A stretch of DNA of 64,000 bases from Verrucomicrobiia bacterium (GTDB lineage Bacteria > Verrucomicrobiota > Verrucomicrobiia > Limisphaerales > JADLHS01). Positions 17,307 to 26,400 of the stretch are shown here, in pieces (position 1 is the stretch's first letter; each line of letters begins with the position of its first letter). A program made the position numbers and the translations under genes. Location of the stretch: positions 166,661 to 230,660 of the forward strand of contig JAHCLO010000003.1 in assembly GCA_026125285.1 (NCBI GenBank). The letters run 5' to 3'. The notes under the pieces were generated by a model. That model worked only from the letters and a program-made list of their open reading frames with translations, did no database searches and had not been told where the DNA came from.

Positions 17307-19319
17307 ATGCACTCTCTGGCTCGCAAACTTGTAATGCTTTGCCTTTTGGGTGCCGGCTTCGCCCAATCGGCAGCGCTCGACCTGGCCGGCCTCACGCTCA
17401 CGCCGCACGTGCAATCCACCGAACTGCGCTACCGGCGGGAACCGGATTTCAGCCTCGGCGCGCGGGTCGAGCTGTTTCTCCGCCACGCCGGTCGGGAGGA
17501 GTTGCGTCTGTCGCCGGATGCCGCCATCCGATTGCGTGGCAAATCGCCAGAGGCACTGCTGGCCGCGGGTGAATGGACCTGGCACGATTTCCCCAGCGCG
17601 TGGACCAATCAACCGCTCGTGCTGCCGCCGGGGGCGCTCACGGTGTGGACGTTCAACGGCAAACGCGCGCCGTGGGGCGTGGGCACGAGCGCGACGCTGG
17701 CCGTGCCGGGCGCGGAACTGAAATTCGACCTCGCCGAGCCGCGAACGTGGCTTTCCGCCGTTACGTTCCTGGGCGACCCGACGAATCCCGTTCCCGATGC
17801 GCTGATTTTTCACGTCGTCAATCGGACAGCCGGGCCGTTGCGCGTGGAGGCGTGCCGGTTGTGGCTGCCGGAGAACAACGTTTCGTGGCGGGCGTTGCGG
17901 CCGCAAGCGTGGTTCACCAACCTGAACACTTTCCCGGCGGACGCGGTGATTCCCGCCGGAGAACGTGGCGGCGCGCGCATCCAGACCGGACCATTGCCGT
18001 TGACCTACACGGCGGTCGAAGTGCGGGTGCGCGACGCGGCCAACGAGCCGCTGACGCTGTGGGCGCATCTGCGCATCAAGCGCGAAGTGTTCGACATCAG
18101 CGGCGGTTGGGTGAGCGGCGACGTGCGCGGGCGCAGCAGCCTGACATTCGAGCCGTTTCTCAAGACGCTACGCCGGATGCACGTAAACACGGCGCACATC
18201 GGGCCGGTGGGCGGTTACACCGACAACCCGGAACTCTACGCGGAGTATCCGCTCAAGTATTTCAACCGGCTCACACCGTTTGAGCAGTTCGACCGCGAGG
18301 ATGTTTTGCCCCGCATCCACGCCGTCGAGTTTCTCGGTGAGCCGCAATACGGCGGTGGCCGGCCCGTGCCGCCGCAGGAGGTCTGGCAGGCCCTCGCGCC
18401 CTATGCGGCCACCCGCCTGCCCACAACTGTCACCCACAGCGAGGAACGCATCTGGCGCGATTATGCCGGGCTGAGTGACTATCCCCATTACGACGCCTAC
18501 CGCGTCTCGGCGCCGGCGGCGGACGCGTGGGCGCGCTACGATCGTTGGGACGGCCAGACCATCCGCTGGGGCGCGCCGCTCGAAACCATCGGCGACCTGA
18601 CGATCAGTCTGCGGGAATTGAATCGCCCGCGGCCCGTCGCCTACTGGTCGCAAGGCGCGCATCACGGCTGGGACCGTTACGGCGGCCGGGCGCGCACCTC
18701 GCCCACGCCCGAGGAACTCCGCGCCCAGGCGTATCACGCCCTGGCGCATCGCGTTACTTCGCTCTACTGGTTCAACCTGAGTTGGAAGTCGTTGCTGAAA
18801 TTTCCCGATCTCATCGAGCCGATCACCCGCGTCGGGCGTGAGATGCGGGTGCTGGAAGACTATTACTTGGAAGGCGACGCCTATCACTTCGAGCGACGGC
18901 GGCGCGAAGGCAAACCGGATTGGGATGTCGCCGTGATTACCGGCCCGCGCGGCGCGGTGTGCTTCGCGCTGGACCTGGCTTACTCCCCGGATGCGCGCGA
19001 ACGCGTGTTCAAGTTCGGGCCGCCGCGCCAGGCGACATTCGCGTTCCCGCTGCCGGCGTATCTGCGCGACGCGTTGGAAGTGGTGCGCGTGGAGGCCGAG
19101 GGCGTGCGCCCGGTCAACTTCACGACAACCGCCGCGGGTATCGAGGTTTCCGGTCGCAGCGGCCCGGAGAATGTTTTCGTGGTGTCGCTGCGCGCCGGGG
19201 TGGCGGCGGAACTGCAAGCGCGGCTTCGGGAGTTGGTCGCTTACGAAAACTCCTTTGGCTTTGATCCGGGAAACCAGCCCGAAGACTTGGAACAACTTCA
19301 ACGTCTATTGAATCCATGA
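17307..19319 (+). CDS. Secreted protein of unknown function, possible glycosidase-like barrel
   Basis: A 670-residue exported protein, signal peptide MHSLARKLVMLCLLGAGFAQSAA. I do not recognise the family. Residues 25-260 look beta-rich, with immunoglobulin-like strands (LTLTPHVQSTELRYRREPDFSLGARVELFLRH, VEVRVRDAANEPLTLWAHLRIK). From about 270 it looks like a barrel, with FEPFLKTLRRMHVNTAHIGPVGGYTDNPELY, RPVAYWSQGAHHGWDRYGG and AYHALAHRVTSLYWFNLSWKSLLKFPDLIEPI. The latter is reminiscent of sugar-active TIM barrels that end by noting the patient 'house' strand with aromatic residues, followed by a C-terminal beta domain. Only 10 bases separate it from the preceding GHL6-like gene, so they are probably co-expressed and act on the same substrate. 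Function is inferred from context only. Confidence 0.75.
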   Translation: MHSLARKLVMLCLLGAGFAQSAALDLAGLTLTPHVQSTELRYRREPDFSLGARVELFLRHAGREELRLSPDAAIRLRGKSPEALLAAGEWTWHDFPSAWTNQPLVLPPGALTVWTFNGKRAPWGVGTSATLAVPGAELKFDLAEPRTWLSAVTFLGDPTNPVPDALIFHVVNRTAGPLRVEACRLWLPENNVSWRALRPQAWFTNLNTFPADAVIPAGERGGARIQTGPLPLTYTAVEVRVRDAANEPLTLWAHLRIKREVFDISGGWVSGDVRGRSSLTFEPFLKTLRRMHVNTAHIGPVGGYTDNPELYAEYPLKYFNRLTPFEQFDREDVLPRIHAVEFLGEPQYGGGRPVPPQEVWQALAPYAATRLPTTVTHSEERIWRDYAGLSDYPHYDAYRVSAPAADAWARYDRWDGQTIRWGAPLETIGDLTISLRELNRPRPVAYWSQGAHHGWDRYGGRARTSPTPEELRAQAYHALAHRVTSLYWFNLSWKSLLKFPDLIEPITRVGREMRVLEDYYLEGDAYHFERRRREGKPDWDVAVITGPRGAVCFALDLAYSPDARERVFKFGPPRQATFAFPLPAYLRDALEVVRVEAEGVRPVNFTTTAAGIEVSGRSGPENVFVVSLRAGVAAELQARLRELVAYENSFGFDPGNQPEDLEQLQRLLNP

Positions 19320-19609
19320 ACCCAAACGCGAACCGAGGGAACGCCTCGGTCATCACAGCCGGCAACGCCGGTCTGCTGGCCGATGCGCTTGGGCGCAAGA
19401 AGTTGAGGTTCGTCGGCCTCTTGGTTTACGGCGGTTTCATCCGCCATTGCCTGTTGCGCGGCGAAGCGGTCCCACCCATCGGACCAGCTCTCCAGCTACG
19501 AGATCGCGGCACTGGCCGCGGCCAGTACCACGAACAGCGTGCTCGAGAGTTGTAACCTGCCTGTGGCCGGCGGCGTTTCTATCAGAGGTGAGTTGGCTAT
19601 GGTTAAGTC
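19320..19609. other. 290-base gap before the sigma factor operon
   Basis: A 79-codon frame starts at 19316 with an ATGA overlap of the previous stop, but its translation changes to low-quality Arg/Gly-rich sequence and I do not call it. A second + frame ending at the TGA next to 19612 (…SSYEIAALAAASTTNSVLE…) looks protein-like yet has no start. Either may be decayed coding sequence. The region should hold the promoter of the sigma factor gene; none is obvious. Confidence 0.3.
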
Positions 19610-20212
19610 ATGAACGGCGACGACTTCGACGTCGCGCAATGTCTCCGGCGCGTGCGGGAGCAGGACCTGGAAGCGGCGCGGGTGCTGGTCGAAAGGCTGT
19701 ATCCGCAGATTATCCGCATCGTGCGGAGTCATCTGCCCACTCGCGCTGCCGAGGAGGACCTTGCTCAAGAGATTTTTGCCAAGCTCTTCGCCCGGCTCGA
19801 TCAATACGAGGAACGGCGTGGCGTGCCTTTCACGCATTGGGTTTCGCGCCTGGCCGTGCGCACTTGCCTGGATGCGTTGCGCGCGGAGCGTCGCCGCCCG
19901 GAACTCCGCTGGGCCGACCTGCCGGACGAGCAGGCGGAATGGCTTCAGTTCATGTTGGCCGACGAAACACCGCCACCGGAGGCGTCGCCGACGTCTGCCC
20001 GCGAATTGTTGGAAAAGCTGCTGGCACAACTGCCGCCAGCGGACCGCTTGATCCTTCACGCGCTCGATTTGGAGGAAAGGCCGGTCAAGGAAGTCGCGGC
20101 TTTGACGGGTTGGAGCGTGACGCTGGTAAAGGTGCGGGCGTTTCGGGCCCGCCGCAAATTGCGGAAGCTGGCACTGGTATTCAAAGAGAACCATCCGTAT
20201 GAAACACTTTGA
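19610..20212 (+). CDS. ECF-type RNA polymerase sigma factor
   Basis: A 200-residue sigma-70 family protein of ECF size. Region 2 is RAAEEDLAQEIFAKLFARLDQYEERRGVPFTHWVSRLAVRTCLDALR, with the DLAQEIF core-binding and promoter-melting segment. Region 4 is ELLEKLLAQLPPADRLILHALDLEERPVKEVAALTGWSVTLVKVRAFRARRKLRKL, a complete helix-turn-helix. There is no region 3. The last 14 bases overlap the next gene, so expression is translationally coupled. The next product has one membrane helix and could act as its anti-sigma partner. The linker between regions 2 and 4 is longer than average (RRPELRWADLPDEQAEWLQFMLADETPPPEASP). The stimulus is unknown. Confidence 0.92.
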   Translation: MNGDDFDVAQCLRRVREQDLEAARVLVERLYPQIIRIVRSHLPTRAAEEDLAQEIFAKLFARLDQYEERRGVPFTHWVSRLAVRTCLDALRAERRRPELRWADLPDEQAEWLQFMLADETPPPEASPTSARELLEKLLAQLPPADRLILHALDLEERPVKEVAALTGWSVTLVKVRAFRARRKLRKLALVFKENHPYETL

Positions 20213-20489
20213 TCAACGTTGGCAAATCTGTGCCACGCATGCCCGCCAGGCTGCGCGGCGGGACGAAGAGTCACCATTTGGGTTCGCGAGCCGCGTAGCT
20301 TCGCGCACCCGCGAGGCGCAGCAATCACCGTCAGACCTCATCAGTGCCCGGCAGGCATTGGTGTGGCTTGGCGGCGCGCTGGCGGTGTTGGCGTTATGCG
20401 CAGCGCTGGAGCTGCCGCACTGGCATGGAGAACCACCGCTGCAAACCGGGATCGAGAACGCCGTGGCTCAATTGGTGTGGTCGCTATGA
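20199..20489 (+). CDS. Small single-pass membrane protein, possible anti-sigma factor
   Basis: A 96-residue protein starting inside the sigma factor gene (ATG 20199) and ending with an ATGA overlap of the next gene. One transmembrane helix is visible (ALVWLGGALAVLALCAALELPHW, about residues 52-74) with a charged N-terminal cytoplasmic part (WQICATHARQAARRDEESPFGFASRVASRTRE). No HxxxCxxC zinc motif of the ZAS anti-sigma class is present. The motif FGFASRVA at the end of the cytoplasmic part recurs in proteins downstream of sigma factors in related bacteria, to my recollection. The coupling on both sides argues for a regulatory role; anti-sigma is inference. Confidence 0.7.
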   Translation: MKHFDQRWQICATHARQAARRDEESPFGFASRVASRTREAQQSPSDLISARQALVWLGGALAVLALCAALELPHWHGEPPLQTGIENAVAQLVWSL

Positions 20490-20911
20490 AACCTTCCCGC
20501 CCCTGGCGCAGCCGGCTGTGTTTGCTGGGTGTGATCCTGGCCGCTGCCCTGTCCGGCGTGCTGCTTGGCCACCGCGCCGCGCGCCACCAGTTCGAGGTGC
20601 GCACCAATCCGGAAAACTGGAACGAACACGTCTCGCGGGAGTTCGACCGCATCGTCAAGCCCACGCCGGCGCAAGCGGCCATTATTCAAGGCCACTTGGA
20701 CCGGGCCGTGGGCGAATTGCAGGCCATCCGGCTCGATACGATTGCCCGCAGCACGAATGTCATCTGGCGGCTGGTAGGCGAAGTCGAGCGCGAGTTGACC
20801 CCGGAGCAGCTTCGCGCCTTCGAGGCCATGAAACCGAAGCCAGCGGAACTGACCCTCGACGTGCTGAAGTTGGATGCGCCGAAGGCCGAAACGCCGCCGA
20901 CGAGGCAATGA
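20486..20911 (+). CDS. Periplasmic Spy/CpxP/ZraP-like protein, membrane anchored
   Basis: A 141-residue protein with an N-terminal signal anchor (SRLCLLGVILAAALSGVLLGHRAAR). The remainder is helical and charged (EFDRIVKPTPAQAAIIQGHLDRAVGELQAIRLDTIARSTNVIWRLVGEVERELTPEQLRAFEAM). The 'LTPEQxxxFxxM' ending is the hallmark of periplasmic metal- or stress-sensing Spy/CpxP/ZraP relatives. The start ATG 20486 overlaps the previous stop (ATGA). Together with the sigma factor and the membrane protein it suggests an envelope-stress or metal-responsive operon. The identity as a chaperone or sensor is inferred. Confidence 0.72.
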   Translation: MKPSRPWRSRLCLLGVILAAALSGVLLGHRAARHQFEVRTNPENWNEHVSREFDRIVKPTPAQAAIIQGHLDRAVGELQAIRLDTIARSTNVIWRLVGEVERELTPEQLRAFEAMKPKPAELTLDVLKLDAPKAETPPTRQ

Positions 20912-21024
20912 GCCTCCCGCGGCCGGATAATTTCCATCGCCTCGTAACCCTGATGCGCCGTGTGGCGTTATGAGGGGTGCGGATATAACCAAAACAAAAC
21001 CGAAAACAAACAAGTTACAACGTC

Positions 21025-21621
21025 ATGAAGCAGATTATCATTGCCTTTGCCCTTTTGGGCGGCGTCTCACTCACCTCCGCCCAGGAAAAGCTTTCCACCG
21101 ATGAGGCTTTGCCTTATGCGCGAGCCGTTAGCAAGCACCTCCAAGGCACACCCATCGCCACCGATGTGGATACAGACCAGCCGGTGGTCGTGGTTGATGG
21201 TGAATTCGGTGGCATGGTGCTGCCCCAGAAGAACCTAAAAGTTGAGACCCTGACCAAGGCCGGTGGCGTGGCCGTGCCCATCGGGCAGTTATGGCTGAAA
21301 CAACTGACCCCCATGCACAACGGCGAAGCGGTGGCCAGAGAAAAGCTTCGGCTTGTGACCGTCAGTGGCGACGGCGAGGAAGTCACGGCGCCGCAATGCG
21401 CGTTGGCCGTGCGCCGCAACGCCGGTGGGACGCTCGAACTCCTCGTCTTCGGCAAGGACAAGGAGCCCATCGCCACCGCCGCGTTGAAGCCGCTGGACAT
21501 CACCCAATCTCTCCCCATTGACCTCGCTGCCGATCGCGAGGGTGACGTGGGCAAAGTGACGGTGAGAATCCTGGGCAAGTATCAAGCCACCCTCTCCGTG
21601 ACGGAACTGGTAATGTGGTGA
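21025..21621 (+). CDS. Secreted protein of unknown function
   Basis: A 198-residue exported protein, signal peptide MKQIIIAFALLGGVSLTSA. I do not recognise the family. The mature part looks like a beta-sandwich with repeating strand patterns (QPVVVVDGEFGGMVLPQKNLKVETLTKAGGVAVPIGQLWLKQLTP, VTVRILGKYQATLSVTELVMW). Upstream, an A-rich tract (AACAAAACCGAAAAC) precedes the ATG. It is 113 bases after the sigma factor operon on the same strand and could be its regulatory target. A stem-loop follows 25 bases after the stop. Confidence 0.75.
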   Translation: MKQIIIAFALLGGVSLTSAQEKLSTDEALPYARAVSKHLQGTPIATDVDTDQPVVVVDGEFGGMVLPQKNLKVETLTKAGGVAVPIGQLWLKQLTPMHNGEAVAREKLRLVTVSGDGEEVTAPQCALAVRRNAGGTLELLVFGKDKEPIATAALKPLDITQSLPIDLAADREGDVGKVTVRILGKYQATLSVTELVMW

Positions 21622-21646
21622 TGTAATCCATCGAAGTCGTCTGAAA

Positions 21647-21674
21647 CATCGGCCTGGCTTCCGTCAGGCCGATG
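21647..21674 (+). terminator. Stem-loop downstream of the secreted protein gene
   Basis: A perfect 10-base-pair stem (CATCGGCCTG at 21647-21656, CAGGCCGATG at 21665-21674) with an 8-base loop. No T tract follows on the + strand, so if it terminates transcription it does so imperfectly or in a factor-dependent way. Confidence 0.45.
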
Positions 21675-21729
21675 CCGTGTCTCGAAAAAAACGCCCTCGC
21701 CAGATCCTTCGGCATCCACAACCACCGCA

Positions 21730-22365
21730 ATGCTTCAAACGGTCCCTTCGCCGCCCGTTGCTACGGTAAGTGCTTTGACACCCGCTGATTCGCCTTCCGC
21801 GCTGGATACACTGGTCAAAGCGTTCCACAAAGACCCTGGTGCGGTCCACATGTTCCCGGACTCCGCCCAGCGCTGTGCTGGGATAAGGGAAGTCTTCGCT
21901 TTTGGATTGAACTACGCGCGGCGGTTCGGCTGTGTGGACCTGTTGAATCAAGGGCGTGCGGTCGCGATGTGGATACCGCCCGAGTATTCCCCACCGAGTT
22001 GGCGGCGGTCGTTCAAGTCGGGACTCGTCGCGACGGCGTTCCGGCTCGGCCGTTCGGCGATGCGGGTGATTCGTTTCAGCCGCTTCATGGAGTCCCGCCG
22101 GGTTCGAGTGATGCGTGCTCCTCATTGGTATCTCTTTTGCATCGGCGTGCATCCAGATCAACAAGGGCGCGGGCTGGGCGCGGCGCTGCTGCAACACGGG
22201 CTGGCACGGGCGCGAACCACGGGAGCGCCGTGTTACCTGGAAACCGTGAACGCGGGCAACGTGCCCTTTTATCGCGCACACGGCTTTCACGAGTTGGGGC
22301 GACATGAGTTTTCCCATTGCGGCCCGGTGATCTGGAGTTTGGCAACGGCGAACCTCGCAGCGTGA
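21730..22365 (+). CDS. GNAT-family N-acetyltransferase
   Basis: A 211-residue acetyltransferase. Acetyl-CoA binding motif A is FCIGVHPDQQGRGLGAALLQHGLARA (the Q/RxxGxG/A pattern as QQGRGLG), followed by motif B-like YLETVNAGNVPFYRAHGFHELG. The N-terminal half (DTLVKAFHKDPGAVHMFPDSAQR...) matches the longer GNATs that acetylate small molecules or amino acids. The substrate is unknown. It is 58 bases upstream of the dehydrogenase gene on the same strand. Confidence 0.88.
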   Translation: MLQTVPSPPVATVSALTPADSPSALDTLVKAFHKDPGAVHMFPDSAQRCAGIREVFAFGLNYARRFGCVDLLNQGRAVAMWIPPEYSPPSWRRSFKSGLVATAFRLGRSAMRVIRFSRFMESRRVRVMRAPHWYLFCIGVHPDQQGRGLGAALLQHGLARARTTGAPCYLETVNAGNVPFYRAHGFHELGRHEFSHCGPVIWSLATANLAA

Positions 22366-22423
22366 CTTCAGGCAGGAACGCCACTTGTCGGGAGGTGCAA
22401 GTTCGTCGAGAAAAGTGTCCGCC

Positions 22424-23443
22424 ATGATTGAAGGTCAAACCAACGTTCGCTCGGCACGCTTCGGTGCCGGCGCCGCGGATGGCATCGGCAAGGAACTCGG
22501 CCGCTTCATCGTCACCACGATGGACCTGCCGTGGCGGTTGGCCAAACCACGGCTGGGTGCGCAGCCCGTCGCCGTCCTTCGGGTCGAAAGCATGGAGATC
22601 GAAACCCTTGATCGCCAGGTCGCCGCCGCGCCGGAATGTGACACGGTGCTCGCCATCGGCGGCGGGCAGGCGATTGACCTCGGCAAGTATCTCGCGTGGA
22701 AACGCGGTCTGCGCCTGGTCACGGCGCCGACGATCCTCAGCGTGGACGCGTTCGTGACGCCTGCCGCGGGCCTTCGGCGGGGACATCGTGTGGAGTATGT
22801 CGGCCAGACCAGCCCCGACCCGCTCGTGATTGATTACGACCTGATCCGCACCGCGCCGCCGGAATTGAACATTGCCGGCGTGGGCGATTTGCTTTCGATT
22901 CACACCGCGTGTTTCGACTGGGAACTCGCGAACCGCGCGGGCAAGAGCGAATTTCCTTTCCGCGCCGAAGACGTCGCCAAAGCCCGCGCCATCCTGGCGG
23001 ACACGATGGCGAGGGCCGACGCGATTCGTTCCTGTTCGGATGACGGCTTGGGCGCCATCGTGGAGGGTTACATGCGGGTGAACACGATCTGCCTGCCGGC
23101 GGGGCATTATCGCGTCGAGGAAGGTAGCGAGCACTATTTGTTTTACGAGTTGGAGGAGCGACTCCAGCGCCCTTTCATCCACGGCTGGATCGTGGGTCTG
23201 GGGGTGGGGTTGTTCAGCCGCTTGCAGGAGAACCATCATGCCGAGGCGGTGGCCTTTATGGACGCGGTCGGTCTGCGCCATCAACCCGCCGACCTGGACA
23301 TCCGGCGCGAAGACCTGGCGGCATCGTTGTTGAACCTCCGACGCTATGTTGAGGCTCGGCGCGATCTTTGGTACACGGTCATCAATGAACGCGCCCTCTT
23401 GCCGGCCTGGGTGGAGACGGCGCTTGCGACCTTGAGATTTTGA
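22424..23443 (+). CDS. Glycerol-1-phosphate dehydrogenase-like (AraM/EgsA) family enzyme
   Basis: A 339-residue NAD(P)-dependent, metal-using dehydrogenase of the iron-alcohol-dehydrogenase/dehydroquinate-synthase fold. The nucleotide loop is AIGGGQAIDLGKYLAWKRG, followed by TAPTILSVDAFVTPAAG. Metal ligands are expected in IAGVGDLLSIHTACFDW (Asp), EEGSEHYLFYELE (His) and RPFIHGWIVGLGVG (His); all are present. The family makes sn-glycerol-1-phosphate in archaea and in some bacteria. ATG 22424 was chosen; the frame opens at a TTG at 22385. It is followed after 16 bases by the GH30-like fusion gene, an unusual pairing. A different polyol phosphate substrate is possible. Confidence 0.82.
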   Translation: MIEGQTNVRSARFGAGAADGIGKELGRFIVTTMDLPWRLAKPRLGAQPVAVLRVESMEIETLDRQVAAAPECDTVLAIGGGQAIDLGKYLAWKRGLRLVTAPTILSVDAFVTPAAGLRRGHRVEYVGQTSPDPLVIDYDLIRTAPPELNIAGVGDLLSIHTACFDWELANRAGKSEFPFRAEDVAKARAILADTMARADAIRSCSDDGLGAIVEGYMRVNTICLPAGHYRVEEGSEHYLFYELEERLQRPFIHGWIVGLGVGLFSRLQENHHAEAVAFMDAVGLRHQPADLDIRREDLAASLLNLRRYVEARRDLWYTVINERALLPAWVETALATLRF

Positions 23444-23459
23444 AGCACGATCAACCAGC

Positions 23460-26400
23460 ATGAACAATTCTCCGGCTTCCCGATGTTCCCCTCTCGGCGC
23501 CCGCGCCGCTGTGATTGCGCAGATTGCGCTGCTGCTTGCGGTCATCTCGACCTCACCGGCGGTTGCGGCCGAACCGATCCGCTGGTGGGTCAGTACGGCG
23601 GACCTGAAGCAACAACTCACCGAGCAACCTCCGCTTGCGTGGCAAGCCGCCGACCGGGCGCGCGGCAGTCGCATTGAGGTCAATCCCGCGGAGACGTATC
23701 AGACGATGCTGGGGCTGGGGTCATCTCTCGAGCCGTCCACGTGCTGGAATCTGTCGCTGATGTCGGTCGAGGACCGCGAGCGGACGATGGAGCGGTTGGT
23801 GGATCGCGAGCGCGGCATCGGCATGAACCTGATGCGGATCTGCATCGGCACACCGGATTTCACCGGCGACCCGTGGTATTCCTACAACGATCTCGCCCCG
23901 GGCGAAACCGATCCGGAGTTGAAGCGGTTCTCCATCGAGAAGGACCGCGCTTACATCCTGCCGGCACTCAAGCTGGCGAAGCAAAAAAATCCCGACCTGT
24001 TGTTCTTCGCCTCGCCGTGGAGTCCGCCCGGTTGGATGAAAAGCACGGGCACGATGATCGGCGGACATCTGCTGCCGCGCTGGTATCCGGTCTATGCGGA
24101 GTACTTTGTGAAGTTCATCCAGGCCTACGAGGCGGAGGGCATACCGATTCACGCGGTCACCATCCAGAACGAACCGGGCGTGGACCGCGCCAAGGAGAAG
24201 GACCCGAACTGGTTTTATCCCTCGTGCCACTGGACGGCGGAGCAGGAGCGGGATTTCATCCGCGATCACCTGGGCCCGGCGTTCCGACGCCACGGGCTGA
24301 AGACGCGCATCTGGTGTTACGACCACAATTACAACGTCCGCGCCAGCGGCGACGATCCGGGGATCGCGTATCCGCGCACGATCCTGAGCGACCCGCAAGC
24401 GGCGCGACTCGTGGACGGTGTGGCGTTTCACGGTTACGCGGGCGGGCCGTCCGGCATGAGCACGTTTCATCGCGAGTTTCCGAATGTGCCGCTCTACTTT
24501 ACCGAAGGCTCGGTGTTTGGAATCCCCGGCGGCGTTGAACTCATCAAACGGCTGCGCCATCACGCCTCCGCCTACAATACCTGGGTGACCATTCTGGACG
24601 ACAACAGCAAACCCAACAACGGCCCGTTCGAGGCGAGCCGCACCATCATCACGCTCCACCCCGCCACGCGGAAACCGACGGAACACTTCGACTTTTTCCT
24701 CTACGGTCAGTTCATGAAGTCCATTCAACGCGGCGCCGTGCGGGTGGGCAGCATCGCGGCTGGCAATTCGCTGGCCAATGTGGCGTTTCGAAATCCGGAT
24801 GGCGAATTCGTGCTCGTCCTGATCAATCCAAGCGGGCGCGAGACGGCGTTTTCCATTGTGGCTGGCGACCGCATGGCCAACGCCCGCCTGCCGGCCAGGT
24901 CGGCGGCGACGTTCGTCTGGGGAGAACGAAAGACCTCGGCCGACGCCAGCCCTCGAGCGTCCCAAGCGGCTGCGATTCGGCGCACGATTCCGACGCCGTT
25001 GCCGGAGCATCCTGGCAACATTTACCTCCAGGGCGAGAGTGTGACTATCGCGCCGCCTGCTGAAGTGGGCAAAGAGGCAACTCCGTGGCGGCTGCTCGAC
25101 GATCGGCAGCAAGTCGTGCGAAGTGGCGAATTGTCCGCCGCAGTGGCCGGTCGCCGGGAATCGCTGTCGTTCGGCCAATTGGGCATTGGCTGGTATCGGC
25201 TGGCGTTCGGCCTGGCCGGTGACACCAACGCGCCGTGGACCACGCTCGGCGTGTTGCGCCGGCTGGAAGCGCCCGTGCCGCTGGACTCGCCGATTTCGGT
25301 GGATTCCGCGGCGGCGTGGTTTGCGCTCAATGACGTCGAACACCAACGGAAGCTGGCGAATTTCGCCGCGCTGGCGGGTGTGAACTGGGTTCGCGACCGG
25401 TTGCGCTGGCGCGACATTCAACCCGAAGCGGGGGACTTGAAGCCGGCGCCGACCACTTACGACACATCGGCGACCATGCAGCGCAAGGCGGGTCTGCAAC
25501 TGCTTCAGGTTTTTCACGACACTCCGCCTTGGGCGCAGGAAGAGCCCAATGCCGGCGGCCGATTCGCGCCGGATCTGCGCCACGTTTACGACCTGGCACG
25601 CCAACTGGCGGTCCGGTTCAAGGGCCGGGTGACGGCTTGGGAGCCGTGGAACGAAGCCAACGTGGCCACCTTCGGCGCCCACACGGTTGATCAAATGTGT
25701 TCCTGGCAAAAAGCCGCCTGGCTCGGATTCAAAGCCGGCGATCCGGACGTGATGGTGGGCTGGAACGTGACCACCACCGTCCCGACACCGGCCCACACGG
25801 AGGGCCTGCTTGCCAACGAAACCTGGCCGTATTTCGACACCTACAACATCCATACCTACGATTGGTCTCACGCTTACGCGGAGTTGTGGAAGCCCGCGCG
25901 CGAAGCCGCCGCCGGCCGACCGATTTGGATTACCGAGGCCGACCGCGGCACGCCTCACTTGAAGAACGCACCGTGGTTCGATCAGTCCCCACATCTCGAA
26001 CGGCTCAAGGCCGAATGGATCGCCCAGGCCTACGCCAGCAGTCTGTTCGCCGGCGCCCAACAGCATTTCCACTTCATCCTGGGAAACTATCAGGAGGGGA
26101 ATCATATCCAGTTTGGGCTGTTGCGTTACGATCTCACACCGCGGCCGGCCTACGTGGCGCTGGCCGCGGTGGGCCGATGTCTTGCCGGGGCGCGGGTGTT
26201 GGGACGTTGGCAGCCGGGCGACAACGTTCAGGTGTTTGCCTTCCGTGCCCAGCCGGATGGGATGCCGCACGACGTCCTGGTGGTGTGGGCAGAAAAGGAA
26301 GTGGATTGGGACAGGCGCGGCCAGACGACCGCTCATTGGAGTCTGCCGGCTGAGTTGGAGGTTGAGGAAGTGGTGGATTATCTCGGGCGCTCATTGGGCG

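Noticed and set aside
19316..19555. 79-codon ORF overlapping the stop of the 670-residue protein gene by ATGA
   Set aside because: Composition turns Arg/Gly-rich without any domain, and a competing frame looks equally protein-like; probably not a gene.
23721..26336. An 871-codon ORF antisense to the GH30-like fusion gene
   Set aside because: Produced by codon bias of the sense gene; the translation is Arg/His-rich and featureless.
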